Positions 1 to 6,847 of a DNA stretch of 11,225 nt are shown piece after piece; the stretch's first letter is position 1, and every line of letters begins with the position of its first letter. The notes beneath the pieces were generated by a model, which was not told where the DNA came from, did no database searches, and saw nothing but the letters and a program-made list of their open reading frames with translations. Both the position numbers and the translations under genes were made by a program. The stretch is from Acidaminococcaceae bacterium (GTDB taxonomy: Bacteria > Bacillota > Negativicutes > Acidaminococcales > Acidaminococcaceae), in assembly GCA_017443165.1 (NCBI GenBank), contig JAFSOW010000023.1, forward strand, positions 1 through 11,225. Reading direction: 5' to 3'.

Positions 1-69
1 CAGTTTCAATGGCTTGCCAGGCAGCCGGGTCGAGGCATACCGGGCCGGGATCACACAGATTACTTTCAT
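1..69 (-). CDS. kdsB: CMP-Kdo synthetase (3-deoxy-manno-octulosonate cytidylyltransferase), N-terminal fragment
   Basis: Only the first 23 codons are inside the window; the gene continues past position 1. The N-terminus reads MKVICVIPARYASTRLPGKP, the characteristic nucleotide-binding start of KdsB: a beta strand, then the PARxxSxRLPGKP loop that binds CTP. KdsB activates Kdo by transferring it to CMP in the cytoplasm, making the donor used by Kdo transferase (WaaA). The ATG at 69 is preceded by a strong AAGGAG (positions 78-83) with 8-nt spacing, which fixes the start. It lies 61 nt downstream of the waaA-lpxK stop with no terminator visible between them, so it is probably cotranscribed. Its place directly after a gene with a WaaA domain fits donor synthesis for that enzyme. 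Identity rests on 23 residues, but the motif is distinctive. Confidence 0.88.
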   Translation of the reverse strand, partial: MKVICVIPARYASTRLPGKPLKL

Positions 70-130
70 GAAAGCATCTCCTTTGCTGATACTATGGATT
101 CTAAAACAGGTTGGTTTACGTTTTACTCTA

Positions 131-2716
131 TTATGTGCTTAAGACTTCTTTAGTTTCAGGCAATTCACTTTTCTTCTTTGTTTTCTTCAGCACGGTCTCC
201 ACCGTTTCTTTCAATCTTCTGTCAAAAATTTCTTCGTCCCGGGTAATCATAATGTCCATGTTCATAACGTACAGGGGAATATCCCGGTTAAAGTAAATGA
301 ATTCCGTGGGAATCTTTACCGCGTCCTTACCGGTAGTGATCAAAGCGTCAGCTTTCAGTGTGCTGGCCCGCTCTGCTATATACTGCATTTCCAGCATACC
401 GTAATCATGATGGTCAGGATAGCGGATCGCTTCCACAATGTCCAGATCGCAGCCGGATACATTCTGCTCAAAAGATGAGGGATTACCGATAGCGGAGAAC
501 ACCATGACCTTCTTGCCTTTTAATTCTTCCAGGGGCAGGGGATTCTGCTGAATGCCTTTATACCAGTCTGCAATCTCCACAAACTCTTTGGGGTGATGGA
601 TGCTTTCCACGATAGGAGCTTCCGTATTGTACTGCCGGATATTTTCCGCCAGACTGGTCCGCGTCAGCTGGGAACTCTGGTCGGATTTGGTGAACAGGAA
701 CATATCGGCCCGGTTCAGATGATTCAGGGGTTCACGCAGAATACCCCGGGGCAACAGATTTCCGTTGCCGAACAGATTCAGGGTATCCACCAGCACGATG
801 TCCAGATCCCGGTTCAACTGCCAGTGCTGGTAACCGTCGTCCATGATGATGACTTCGGCACGAAGCTTGTCCACTGCGTAACTGCCGGTCACGTCACGGT
901 TCTTGCCGATGACCACCGGAATCCCGGGCATCATCTTGGCCATCAGGTAGGCTTCGTCACCGGCCTCGTAGCTGGTCATGAAAATTTTCTTCCCGTCGGA
1001 GACCACGCCCAGTGGTTTATCCCAATGGGAACGGTAACCACGGTTCAGAATTACCACCCGGTAACCCATATCTTTTACCATCATGGCTACCCGCTGGGCG
1101 GTAGGTGTTTTACCGGTACCGCCTACGGTAATGTTACCGATGGAGATGACACAGCAGTCCAACTTCCGCCTGGACAGGATGCCTGCTTCATACAGCCACA
1201 GGTTCACCCTGGCACCGAATCCGTAAATATAGGACAGTCCCCGCAATAAACCCAGCAGGATAAACGCGTACCAGGGACGTTCCGGGGCATGGGCTATGTG
1301 GAAAATGTATTGGATAATGGCGGCGCCGTGTTTCAGGCCTCCTCCGCCTGCGTCATTAAAGTTACGGGTATTGACAGGATATTCTTTCGTATAAGCACGG
1401 GGAACGGAGGCTTTCTCCAACAGGTCTGTCAGGTAATGCATGGTATTCAGGGCCGCGCCCCGGTTTTCCCGGATGACCTGCATGGAGGCATCCCCCATCT
1501 TTTTGCGGAGGGAATCGTCTCCCGAAATTGCCAGTAATTCTTTAGCCAGATCGCGGGCATCCTGCACCGTATGTAAGGCGCCCGCTTTGGTCAGCAGAGA
1601 GTAGGAATCCTTGAAACTCAGCATGCTGGGGCCCACCAGGATAGGCTTGGCATGGGCAGCCGGTTCCAGCACGTTATGGCCGCCGTACCCTTTGGTCAGA
1701 CTGCCGCCTACGAATACGATATCGCCTACGGCATAGATGCGACCCAGTTCGCCGATGGTGTCAATCAGCAAAACCGGATATTCCGGCCGGGGTCCGCTCA
1801 TCTCCTTCAACTTGGACCGTAAGCCGGCCTGGTAATTAAACTTACCGCTCAGCCGCCTGATTTCATTCACCTTGTCAGTCCAGCGGGGAGCTATGACAAG
1901 CCTTGCTTTGGGATACTGTTTGCGCAGTTCGGTAAAAGCTGTCAGCAAGATACTTTCTTCCGGTGTATGCGTGGAACCTGCCACGATGACCGGATATGCG
2001 TCGTCTCCCAATCCCAGTTCTGTTTTATAGCTGGCCAGATCTTCCGGCGTCACTTCCGCATAGGTCTGATCAAATTTGGTGTTACCGGTCACAAAAATCT
2101 TTTTGGGATCCGCACCCAAATGGGTAATGTAATTGGCGTCAATGCTGGACTGCATGCAGAAACGGCTTACGGTCCTCAGCATGTCGCGCCAGATACTGAA
2201 CAGATACTGATACGTCTTAACAGACCTTTCGGAAATACGGCCGTTGACCATCATCACGGGGATGTTCCTGTCCCGGATCGCCCGCAGGAAGTTCGGCCAC
2301 AATTCTGTTTCTACCGGCAGGAAGATACCGGGGTGTACGCGCCGTACGACGGACTCCGCCACCCAGGGCAGATCCAGCGGGAAATAGATATAGCCGTCTG
2401 CTTCCGGTATGATCTGCTTCGCCATATTGTAACCGGCTACGGTAAAAGCAGAAACCAGCACTTTCCGCTCCGGCATGATTTTTTTGATTTCTTTTACAAT
2501 CGGACTGGTAGCTACGATTTCACCAACCGACGCGCCATGAATCCAGATGCAGTCGGAACTCATCACATTCGCAATTTCTTCCCGGCGGATCAGGCCCATG
2601 CTCTGCCGGAACCGTACGCCGAAGCCTTTTTCCGTAAACAGCCGGTATAGAAAAAACGGCAGTATTACGATGAAAAATACCAGCAGGCCTAAAATATTAT
2701 ATATAATATACATCAT
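131..2716 (-). CDS. waaA-lpxK: Fused Kdo transferase (WaaA) and tetraacyldisaccharide 4'-kinase (LpxK)
   Basis: An 861-residue bifunctional protein in one uninterrupted frame. Residues 1 to about 435 are a complete WaaA/KdtA (GT30): an N-terminal membrane anchor (about 4-24), HGASVGE (60-66) with the likely catalytic Glu66, PVETELWPN (134-142), GNTKFD (211-216), APR (276-278) and the CMP-Kdo-binding GGHNVLEPAA (345-354). A linker of about 30 residues with a GGGG run (457-460) leads to LpxK: a membrane-proximal helix (about 482-500), P-loop NITVGGTGKTP (528-538), DDGYQH (626-631), RGILREPL (657-664) and TTGKDAVK (794-801). LpxK phosphorylates the 4' position of the lipid A disaccharide with ATP. 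WaaA then transfers Kdo to that product, so the domain order is opposite to the reaction order. Both act at the cytoplasmic face of the inner membrane. The gene starts 9 nt after the msbA stop with no good Shine-Dalgarno site, suggesting translational coupling; ATG codons at 2716 and 2713 are adjacent and I cannot separate them. The lysine-rich C-terminal tail (about 844-856) has no evident role. Confidence 0.95.
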   Translation of the reverse strand: MMYIIYNILGLLVFFIVILPFFLYRLFTEKGFGVRFRQSMGLIRREEIANVMSSDCIWIHGASVGEIVATSPIVKEIKKIMPERKVLVSAFTVAGYNMAKQIIPEADGYIYFPLDLPWVAESVVRRVHPGIFLPVETELWPNFLRAIRDRNIPVMMVNGRISERSVKTYQYLFSIWRDMLRTVSRFCMQSSIDANYITHLGADPKKIFVTGNTKFDQTYAEVTPEDLASYKTELGLGDDAYPVIVAGSTHTPEESILLTAFTELRKQYPKARLVIAPRWTDKVNEIRRLSGKFNYQAGLRSKLKEMSGPRPEYPVLLIDTIGELGRIYAVGDIVFVGGSLTKGYGGHNVLEPAAHAKPILVGPSMLSFKDSYSLLTKAGALHTVQDARDLAKELLAISGDDSLRKKMGDASMQVIRENRGAALNTMHYLTDLLEKASVPRAYTKEYPVNTRNFNDAGGGGLKHGAAIIQYIFHIAHAPERPWYAFILLGLLRGLSYIYGFGARVNLWLYEAGILSRRKLDCCVISIGNITVGGTGKTPTAQRVAMMVKDMGYRVVILNRGYRSHWDKPLGVVSDGKKIFMTSYEAGDEAYLMAKMMPGIPVVIGKNRDVTGSYAVDKLRAEVIIMDDGYQHWQLNRDLDIVLVDTLNLFGNGNLLPRGILREPLNHLNRADMFLFTKSDQSSQLTRTSLAENIRQYNTEAPIVESIHHPKEFVEIADWYKGIQQNPLPLEELKGKKVMVFSAIGNPSSFEQNVSGCDLDIVEAIRYPDHHDYGMLEMQYIAERASTLKADALITTGKDAVKIPTEFIYFNRDIPLYVMNMDIMITRDEEIFDRRLKETVETVLKKTKKKSELPETKEVLST

Positions 2717-2725
2717 AGGTTACTA

Positions 2726-4462
2726 TCAACTCTCTTCCGTATTCGTCCGGTACTGAATCTGATACAGATGCGCATATAACCCGTTCTCTGCCATCAGTTC
2801 TTCATGGGTTCCGTCTTCCGCCAGTTTTCCTTTATCCAGCACCAGGATCCGGTCGGCATTCTTTATGGTAGACAGACGGTGGGCTATTATGATAGAAGTA
2901 CGCCCCACCATAAGCCGGTTGAGGGCTTCCTGAACCACCCGTTCGCTCTCCGTATCCAGGGCAGACGTGGCTTCGTCCAGAATCAGGATACGGGGATCTT
3001 TCAGAATAGCTCTGGCAATGGCAATGCGCTGCCGCTGCCCGCCGGAAATGTTCACGCCCCGGTCTCCGAGCATCGTATTATAGCCTTCCGGCAGCTCCAT
3101 TATGAAATCATGGGCGTTAGCCGCTTTGGCCGCCGTCTCGATTTCCTCTTTTGTAGCATCCAGACGGCCATATAAAATATTGTCGTACACCGAACCGTTG
3201 AACAGGATGGTCTCCTGGGGCACGATGCCTACCTGGTTCCGCAGGGAGTCCAGCGTAACGTGCCTGATATCCGTTCCGTCAATGCGAATCGTGCCGGCAT
3301 CACAGTCATAAAACCGGGGTAGCAGGCTGGCAACAGTCGACTTACCGGCGCCGGAAGGCCCTACCAGGCCAATAGCCTGGCCAGGTTTCGCCTCAAAGGA
3401 AAGGTCATGGAGAATCTCATCCCCGGCGTTGTAAGAGAATGTCACATGCTCAAAGCTGACGTTACCAGTCACCGCCGGAAGCGCTTTTGCGTCAGGCAGG
3501 TCCTGTACTTCTTCACGCAGGTCAAGTACATCAAAGACACGCTGAGCTGCTGCCAAAGCTTTCTGAATATTGCCGCTCACCCTGGTGATCCGCTTGATAG
3601 GGTTGGAAATATTCACCGCATAAGCCAAAAAGGCAACCAGAGAACCGGCTGTAGTTTCTCCTGCGATAACATTGTTGCCGCCATACCACAGAATAAGGGT
3701 TACACCCAATGCCGCTACAAACTCTATGGTCGGCGTCAGGGTAGCCATGTATTTTGCGTTCTTCAGATTTGCCTTCAGATTTGCCTCATTTTCCCTTTCA
3801 AAACGTTCAATCTCGTACTGTTCCCGCACAAAAGACTTGACCACCCGGGCAGAAGAAACCGATTCCTGCAGCACGGAAGTGATATCTGCCGTAGCTTCCT
3901 GAATCTGTCCACCGGAACGGCGGATCTTCTTTCCGAAATAATTCATAAAATACAGTACTACCGGGAATGTCAGAATGGTAAACAGTGTCAGCTTCCAGTC
4001 AAGATAGACCATGGCGCAGACAGAACCGATCAGAATGATGCTCTCCGTGACCAGTTCAATGGTGTTGTCCACCATGGCGCCCTGCAGGGCATTAACATCG
4101 TTGGTCACATAGCTCATGATGGTACCCGTCTTATTCTTATCATAAAAAGACATGGAAAGGCGCTGCAGCTTGCGGAACACTTCACTCCGGATATCAATGA
4201 TAACATGCTGTCCTACATAGCTCATGAGGTAATTCTGCCCGTACAGGAAAATACCCCGCAACAAAAAAATCACCACAATACTGGCTGAAATCACGTTCAG
4301 CATGTAATAGTCTTTGGCATTCAGCACCTTGTCGATCATATCCCTGAAGATCCAGGGAAGGTACAGGTTTCCGGCCGCCGCCAGCATAGTACATAAAAGC
4401 GCTATCGACAATATATGAAGATATGGTTTGATATAACTTAAGATACGCTTATATAAAATCAT
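2726..4462 (-). CDS. msbA: Lipid A export ABC transporter (MsbA-type) permease/ATPase
   Basis: A 578-residue half-transporter, normal length for MsbA. Residues 1 to about 310 form the six-helix exporter membrane domain, with hydrophobic segments near 15-35, 57-75, 137-175 and 245-282. The ATPase domain follows: Walker A GPSGAGKST (368-376), Q-loop Gln416, signature ISGGQ (472-476, Ile replacing the usual Leu), Walker B ILILDE (492-497) with catalytic Glu497, and switch His528. MsbA dimers flip core-lipid A from the inner to the outer leaflet of the inner membrane. Sequence alone does not separate MsbA from other ABCB-type exporters, but the position between lpxB and waaA-lpxK makes MsbA the natural reading. 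I chose the ATG at 4462 because AAGGAG lies 5 nt before it; an upstream in-frame TTG at 4483 would read through that site. It starts 30 nt after lpxB, consistent with an operon. Confidence 0.93.
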   Translation of the reverse strand: MILYKRILSYIKPYLHILSIALLCTMLAAAGNLYLPWIFRDMIDKVLNAKDYYMLNVISASIVVIFLLRGIFLYGQNYLMSYVGQHVIIDIRSEVFRKLQRLSMSFYDKNKTGTIMSYVTNDVNALQGAMVDNTIELVTESIILIGSVCAMVYLDWKLTLFTILTFPVVLYFMNYFGKKIRRSGGQIQEATADITSVLQESVSSARVVKSFVREQYEIERFERENEANLKANLKNAKYMATLTPTIEFVAALGVTLILWYGGNNVIAGETTAGSLVAFLAYAVNISNPIKRITRVSGNIQKALAAAQRVFDVLDLREEVQDLPDAKALPAVTGNVSFEHVTFSYNAGDEILHDLSFEAKPGQAIGLVGPSGAGKSTVASLLPRFYDCDAGTIRIDGTDIRHVTLDSLRNQVGIVPQETILFNGSVYDNILYGRLDATKEEIETAAKAANAHDFIMELPEGYNTMLGDRGVNISGGQRQRIAIARAILKDPRILILDEATSALDTESERVVQEALNRLMVGRTSIIIAHRLSTIKNADRILVLDKGKLAEDGTHEELMAENGLYAHLYQIQYRTNTEES

Positions 4463-4467
4463 CTGAA

Positions 4468-4473
4468 CTCCTT
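4468..4473 (-). promoter_or_regulatory. Ribosome-binding site of msbA
   Basis: AAGGAG on the minus strand, 5 nt before the ATG at 4462. It rules out the longer in-frame reading from TTG at 4483, which would put this site inside the coding sequence. Confidence 0.75.
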
Positions 4474-4492
4474 GCAGAATCAATGTTTTCTT

Positions 4493-5659
4493 TTATCGTT
4501 TCCCGTCCGGCAGGAGATGCCTGCCCCGGTTTTGCCGGGCCATGCGGAGCACCAGTTCCGCCACCCGTTTTACGGCGCCGGGTTCTCCCAGTTTTTCTTT
4601 AACTTCCTGCAGGTCGCGCTGCAACAGGGCAAAACGTTCCGGTTCCAACAGCTCCAGCGCCGTGGACGCAATCTTTTCCGGCGTGCAGTCATCCTGCAGC
4701 AGCTCCGGCTCAATCAGTCTTCCCGCCACAATGTTGGGCAGACCGATGTTGGGAATCTCCACCACCTGTTTGGCAATCCAGAAGCTGACCGGGGACGCTT
4801 TGTACAGAATTTCGCAGCCCAGTCCGCACAATGCCGCCTCCAGTGTCACCGTGCCACTGGTAGCAATAGCAAGATCCGCCACGCTCATCACGTCGTAATT
4901 ATGTCCTTCGGTCAGTTTTATATCCAGACCAGCCTGTTTGACAGGTCCTTCCAGCATTTCCCTGGCAATGGTCACCGCCCGGGGCATGGCGAAATCAATA
5001 TCCGGGCGCTTCTGTTTCAATAGCTTTGCCGCCGCCAGCATATCCGGCAGCAGACGCTGAATCTCCATGGTACGGCTGCCGGGCATCAGCAGGATCAGGG
5101 GATGCCCGCCCCGTTTCCCCGCCAGCTGTTCTGCTTCGTTGCGGGGCAGCGACGGTTTTACCGTGTCCACCAGAGGATGACCGACAAACTCAATATCGGC
5201 CCCATAGGATTTATACAGATCGTACTCAAAGGGAAAAATGGACGCAATCTTGTCCACGACCTTCACCACACCGGCAGCCCGGCCGGGTCTCCATGCCCAG
5301 GCAGAAGGAGCGATAAAGGAAACCACTTTGATTCCCCGTTCTTTCGCCAGCTTTGCCAGCCGCATATTAAAGCCCGGATAATCAATGGTCAACAGCACGT
5401 CAGGTTTACGGCGGTCCATAAGTTCGATAAACGCACTGCGCAGCTTCCAGATATCCGGAAGCCGTTTCAGCACTTCCACAAAGCCCATGACACTATGGTC
5501 TTTGATATCGAACAGCACCTCCCCGCCCGCTTCCCGCAGGCAGTCGCCGCCCATACCAAAGACTTCCGCTTCCGGTTCCAGTTGTTTAATGGCGCGGGTC
5601 ACGGCGCCGGCATGCAGGTCGCCGGATGCTTCTCCCGCAGAAATCAATATCCTGGTCAT
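4493..5659 (-). CDS. lpxB: Lipid-A-disaccharide synthase
   Basis: A 388-residue GT19 enzyme, close to the E. coli length. It joins UDP-2,3-diacylglucosamine to lipid X (2,3-diacyl-GlcN-1-phosphate), making the beta-1',6-linked disaccharide at the cytoplasmic membrane face. Visible family motifs are AGEASGDLH (8-16), TIDYPGFN with Asp93, APSAWAWR (117-124), FVGHP (158-162), LMPGSR (191-196), ATSGTVTLEAA (266-276) and LPNIVAGR (307-314) followed by PELLQDD. The motif 117-124 has Ala where the E. coli enzyme has Ser before Pro, a minor change. The ATG at 5659 has GAGG four nt upstream and gives the standard N-terminus MTRILISAGE. It is the first gene after the terminator and extended -10 promoter near 5777-5818, so it probably heads its own unit with msbA, waaA-lpxK and kdsB. 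Confidence 0.96.
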   Translation of the reverse strand: MTRILISAGEASGDLHAGAVTRAIKQLEPEAEVFGMGGDCLREAGGEVLFDIKDHSVMGFVEVLKRLPDIWKLRSAFIELMDRRKPDVLLTIDYPGFNMRLAKLAKERGIKVVSFIAPSAWAWRPGRAAGVVKVVDKIASIFPFEYDLYKSYGADIEFVGHPLVDTVKPSLPRNEAEQLAGKRGGHPLILLMPGSRTMEIQRLLPDMLAAAKLLKQKRPDIDFAMPRAVTIAREMLEGPVKQAGLDIKLTEGHNYDVMSVADLAIATSGTVTLEAALCGLGCEILYKASPVSFWIAKQVVEIPNIGLPNIVAGRLIEPELLQDDCTPEKIASTALELLEPERFALLQRDLQEVKEKLGEPGAVKRVAELVLRMARQNRGRHLLPDGKR

Positions 5660-5776
5660 GATACCTCTATGTACTGCCGGCCGTTACAGGCATTTTAAAA
5701 TGCAAAGCTTACCTTGTCAGGAAGGCTTTCTGCCGCAGCCAACAATTATCCATTTTTATACATACTAAATCATCTT
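5660..5776 (-). other. Leader region of the lpxB-msbA-waaA/lpxK-kdsB unit
   Basis: If transcription starts about 7 nt after the extended -10 at 5777-5785, the mRNA has an untranslated leader of roughly 110 nt. The region holds a 14-bp palindrome (5690-5703), an imperfect stem using AAGCCTT and AAGG...CTT (about 5706-5729), and a 14-codon open frame (5753-5709) with no ribosome-binding site. No riboswitch class is recognisable to me and there is no second U-tract terminator inside the leader. Confidence 0.4.
5690..5703. repeat. 14-bp perfect palindrome in the lpxB leader
   Basis: GCATTTTAAAATGC reads the same on both strands. It lies about 30 nt before the lpxB ATG and about 70 nt after the predicted transcription start. 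It could be a binding site for a dimeric repressor acting as a roadblock, or a small RNA hairpin. No T-run follows it, so it is not an intrinsic terminator. The palindrome is directly seen; any function is inference. Confidence 0.5.
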
Positions 5777-5805
5777 ATTATAACACAAAAAAGCAGCTGA
5801 ATAAA
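5777..5805 (-). promoter_or_regulatory. Extended -10 promoter for lpxB-msbA-waaA/lpxK-kdsB
   Basis: On the minus strand TGTTATAAT (5785-5777) is a perfect extended -10: TG, one base, then consensus TATAAT. At 17-nt spacing the -35 position (5805-5800) reads TTTATT, only 3 of 6 matches to TTGACA, so the promoter would rely on the extended -10. The -10 begins only a few nt after the U-tract of the upstream terminator, and the -35 box falls in the terminator loop. The predicted start near 5770 precedes lpxB by about 110 nt. Confidence 0.62.
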
Positions 5806-5818
5806 CCTTTCAGCTGCT
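5787..5818 (-). terminator. Rho-independent terminator downstream of lpxI
   Basis: Minus-strand RNA forms a perfect 10-bp stem, AGCAGCTGAA (5818-5809) with TTCAGCTGCT (5801-5792), around a 7-nt loop. A run of six T follows, the first shared with the stem end. This is a classic intrinsic terminator for transcripts coming through lpxI, whose stop lies about 95 nt upstream. It faces the minus direction only; the plus strand has no adjoining T-run. Confidence 0.82.
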
Positions 5819-5914
5819 GATTCCATAAATATTTCATTTTTTGTGAACGCTGCCCCTTCCACAGAACAGGCCTGCCAACGCACATACGAAAAAATCCGCA
5901 TTGCCCGGCTTCCG
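5819..5914 (-). other. 3' untranslated stretch after lpxI
   Basis: Ninety-six nt between the lpxI stop and the terminator stem. I see no open frame, promoter or structure worth calling here; it reads as the trailer of the lpxI transcript. Confidence 0.4.
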
Positions 5915-6739
5915 TCAACCCAGTTCCGACTCGTTCATGGACACAATGGTTATGCCTTTTTCGTCCGCCATAGCCAGGGTGCGTTTGCGGTCCACCAGCA
6001 AGGTTCTGCCCGCTTCAATCACAATGCCGGTGGCGCCCGCATGGATCATGGATGTCAACGTGGTGGTTCCTACGCTGGGCATATCAAAACGATTATCCTG
6101 GGCAGGCTTGGCTGTTTTGGCCACGATTACGCCGCCTTTGCCGAGAAAACCGCCCCGCAGAATACAGGCGTCGGTTCCCTCAATTGCCTCCAGCGCCATG
6201 ACCGCCTGATTCTTTACCACTACCGTCTGCCCGATGTCCAGACGTCCCAGTTCCTTGGCCATACGGAAGCCGAACTGCATGTCTTTCCATTCCTGTTCCG
6301 TCGGTTTCCGTTTCGTCAGCACACCCGGCTCCGGAAGCAGAGGCCGGACCAGAACCGTCTGGTCCATCACATGCATGCCGGTATCTTCGATGAGTTTTAC
6401 AATGGCATTCATAATGGTATCATCTTTCCGGTCGGGAAGGGATGCCAGCACCTTGATGGTGGTCAGGTCCGGAATCACGACCCCGGTTTTATATAATACT
6501 TCTTTCGTGACCTTGCCGATCATGGTTACGTTCTTTACATCATTCTGTTTCAGTGTCCGGAGGATTTTTCCCACCTTGCCCACATTAATGGTATAAAACA
6601 CATCCGCGTTTTCCGGCAGTTCCGGATCCGTTTCCGGGACCACGGCAATAGCGACGACCTTATATCCCAGCTTCTTTGCGGACTGTGCCACATCAACCGG
6701 CAAATGGCCGATCCCGGCCAGTAAACCCAAGGTTTCCAT
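5915..6739 (-). CDS. lpxI: UDP-2,3-diacylglucosamine pyrophosphatase, LpxI type
   Basis: A 274-residue protein of the LpxI family (formerly DUF1009), normal length. It hydrolyses UDP-2,3-diacylglucosamine to lipid X plus UMP, the step done by the unrelated LpxH in E. coli. Motifs: N-terminal GLLAGIGHLP (5-14), GKVTKE (75-80), DRKDD (103-107), the segment VVVKNQAVMALEAIEGTD (173-190), and RFDMPSVG (217-224). Asp219 in the last motif appears to match the aspartate found essential in Caulobacter LpxI (Asp225). I chose the ATG at 6739 because GGGTGG lies 7 nt before it; the in-frame ATG at 6754 has no ribosome-binding site. It follows lpxA by 108 nt, including a hairpin, and is followed by a strong terminator. 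Its product is a direct substrate of the next gene's enzyme, LpxB. Confidence 0.94.
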   Translation of the reverse strand: METLGLLAGIGHLPVDVAQSAKKLGYKVVAIAVVPETDPELPENADVFYTINVGKVGKILRTLKQNDVKNVTMIGKVTKEVLYKTGVVIPDLTTIKVLASLPDRKDDTIMNAIVKLIEDTGMHVMDQTVLVRPLLPEPGVLTKRKPTEQEWKDMQFGFRMAKELGRLDIGQTVVVKNQAVMALEAIEGTDACILRGGFLGKGGVIVAKTAKPAQDNRFDMPSVGTTTLTSMIHAGATGIVIEAGRTLLVDRKRTLAMADEKGITIVSMNESELG

Positions 6740-6746
6740 ATGTATA

Positions 6747-6752
6747 CCACCC
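6747..6752 (-). promoter_or_regulatory. Ribosome-binding site of lpxI
   Basis: GGGTGG, 7 nt before the ATG at 6739, is a modest Shine-Dalgarno site. It favours that start over the upstream in-frame ATG at 6754, which has only AT-rich sequence before it. Confidence 0.5.
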
Positions 6753-6761
6753 ATTTATGAT

Positions 6762-6793
6762 TTAAAGGCAGCGAAACAATCCGCTGCCTTCAA
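6762..6793 (-). other. Stable hairpin between lpxA and lpxI
   Basis: Minus-strand RNA can form TTGAAGGCAGCG (6793-6782) paired with CGCTGCCTTTAA (6773-6762) around an 8-nt loop: 12 pairs, including one G-U wobble. On the plus strand the wobble position would be A-C and would not pair, which favours a minus-strand RNA structure. Only three T follow the 9-bp core, so it is at best a weak attenuator. A role in mRNA processing or in setting lpxI level relative to lpxA is equally possible. The hairpin is directly seen; its role is inference. Confidence 0.6.
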
Positions 6794-6847
6794 TTTATTG
6801 TTTTGAAAGAGTTACTGATCATCTCCTGCTGGAGCACCGCGTATTAT

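Noticed and set aside
1967..2650. Plus-strand open frame of 227 codons opposite the WaaA domain
   Set aside because: It is a complementary-strand shadow with no motifs and no upstream signals.
3407..4288. Plus-strand open frame of 293 codons opposite msbA
   Set aside because: It is antisense to the MsbA coding region, has a Cys/His-rich composition with no family motifs, and is a shadow of biased codon use.
5709..5753. A 14-codon open frame in the lpxB leader that could be a leader peptide
   Set aside because: No Shine-Dalgarno precedes it, it has no run of regulatory codons, and no attenuator terminator follows it.
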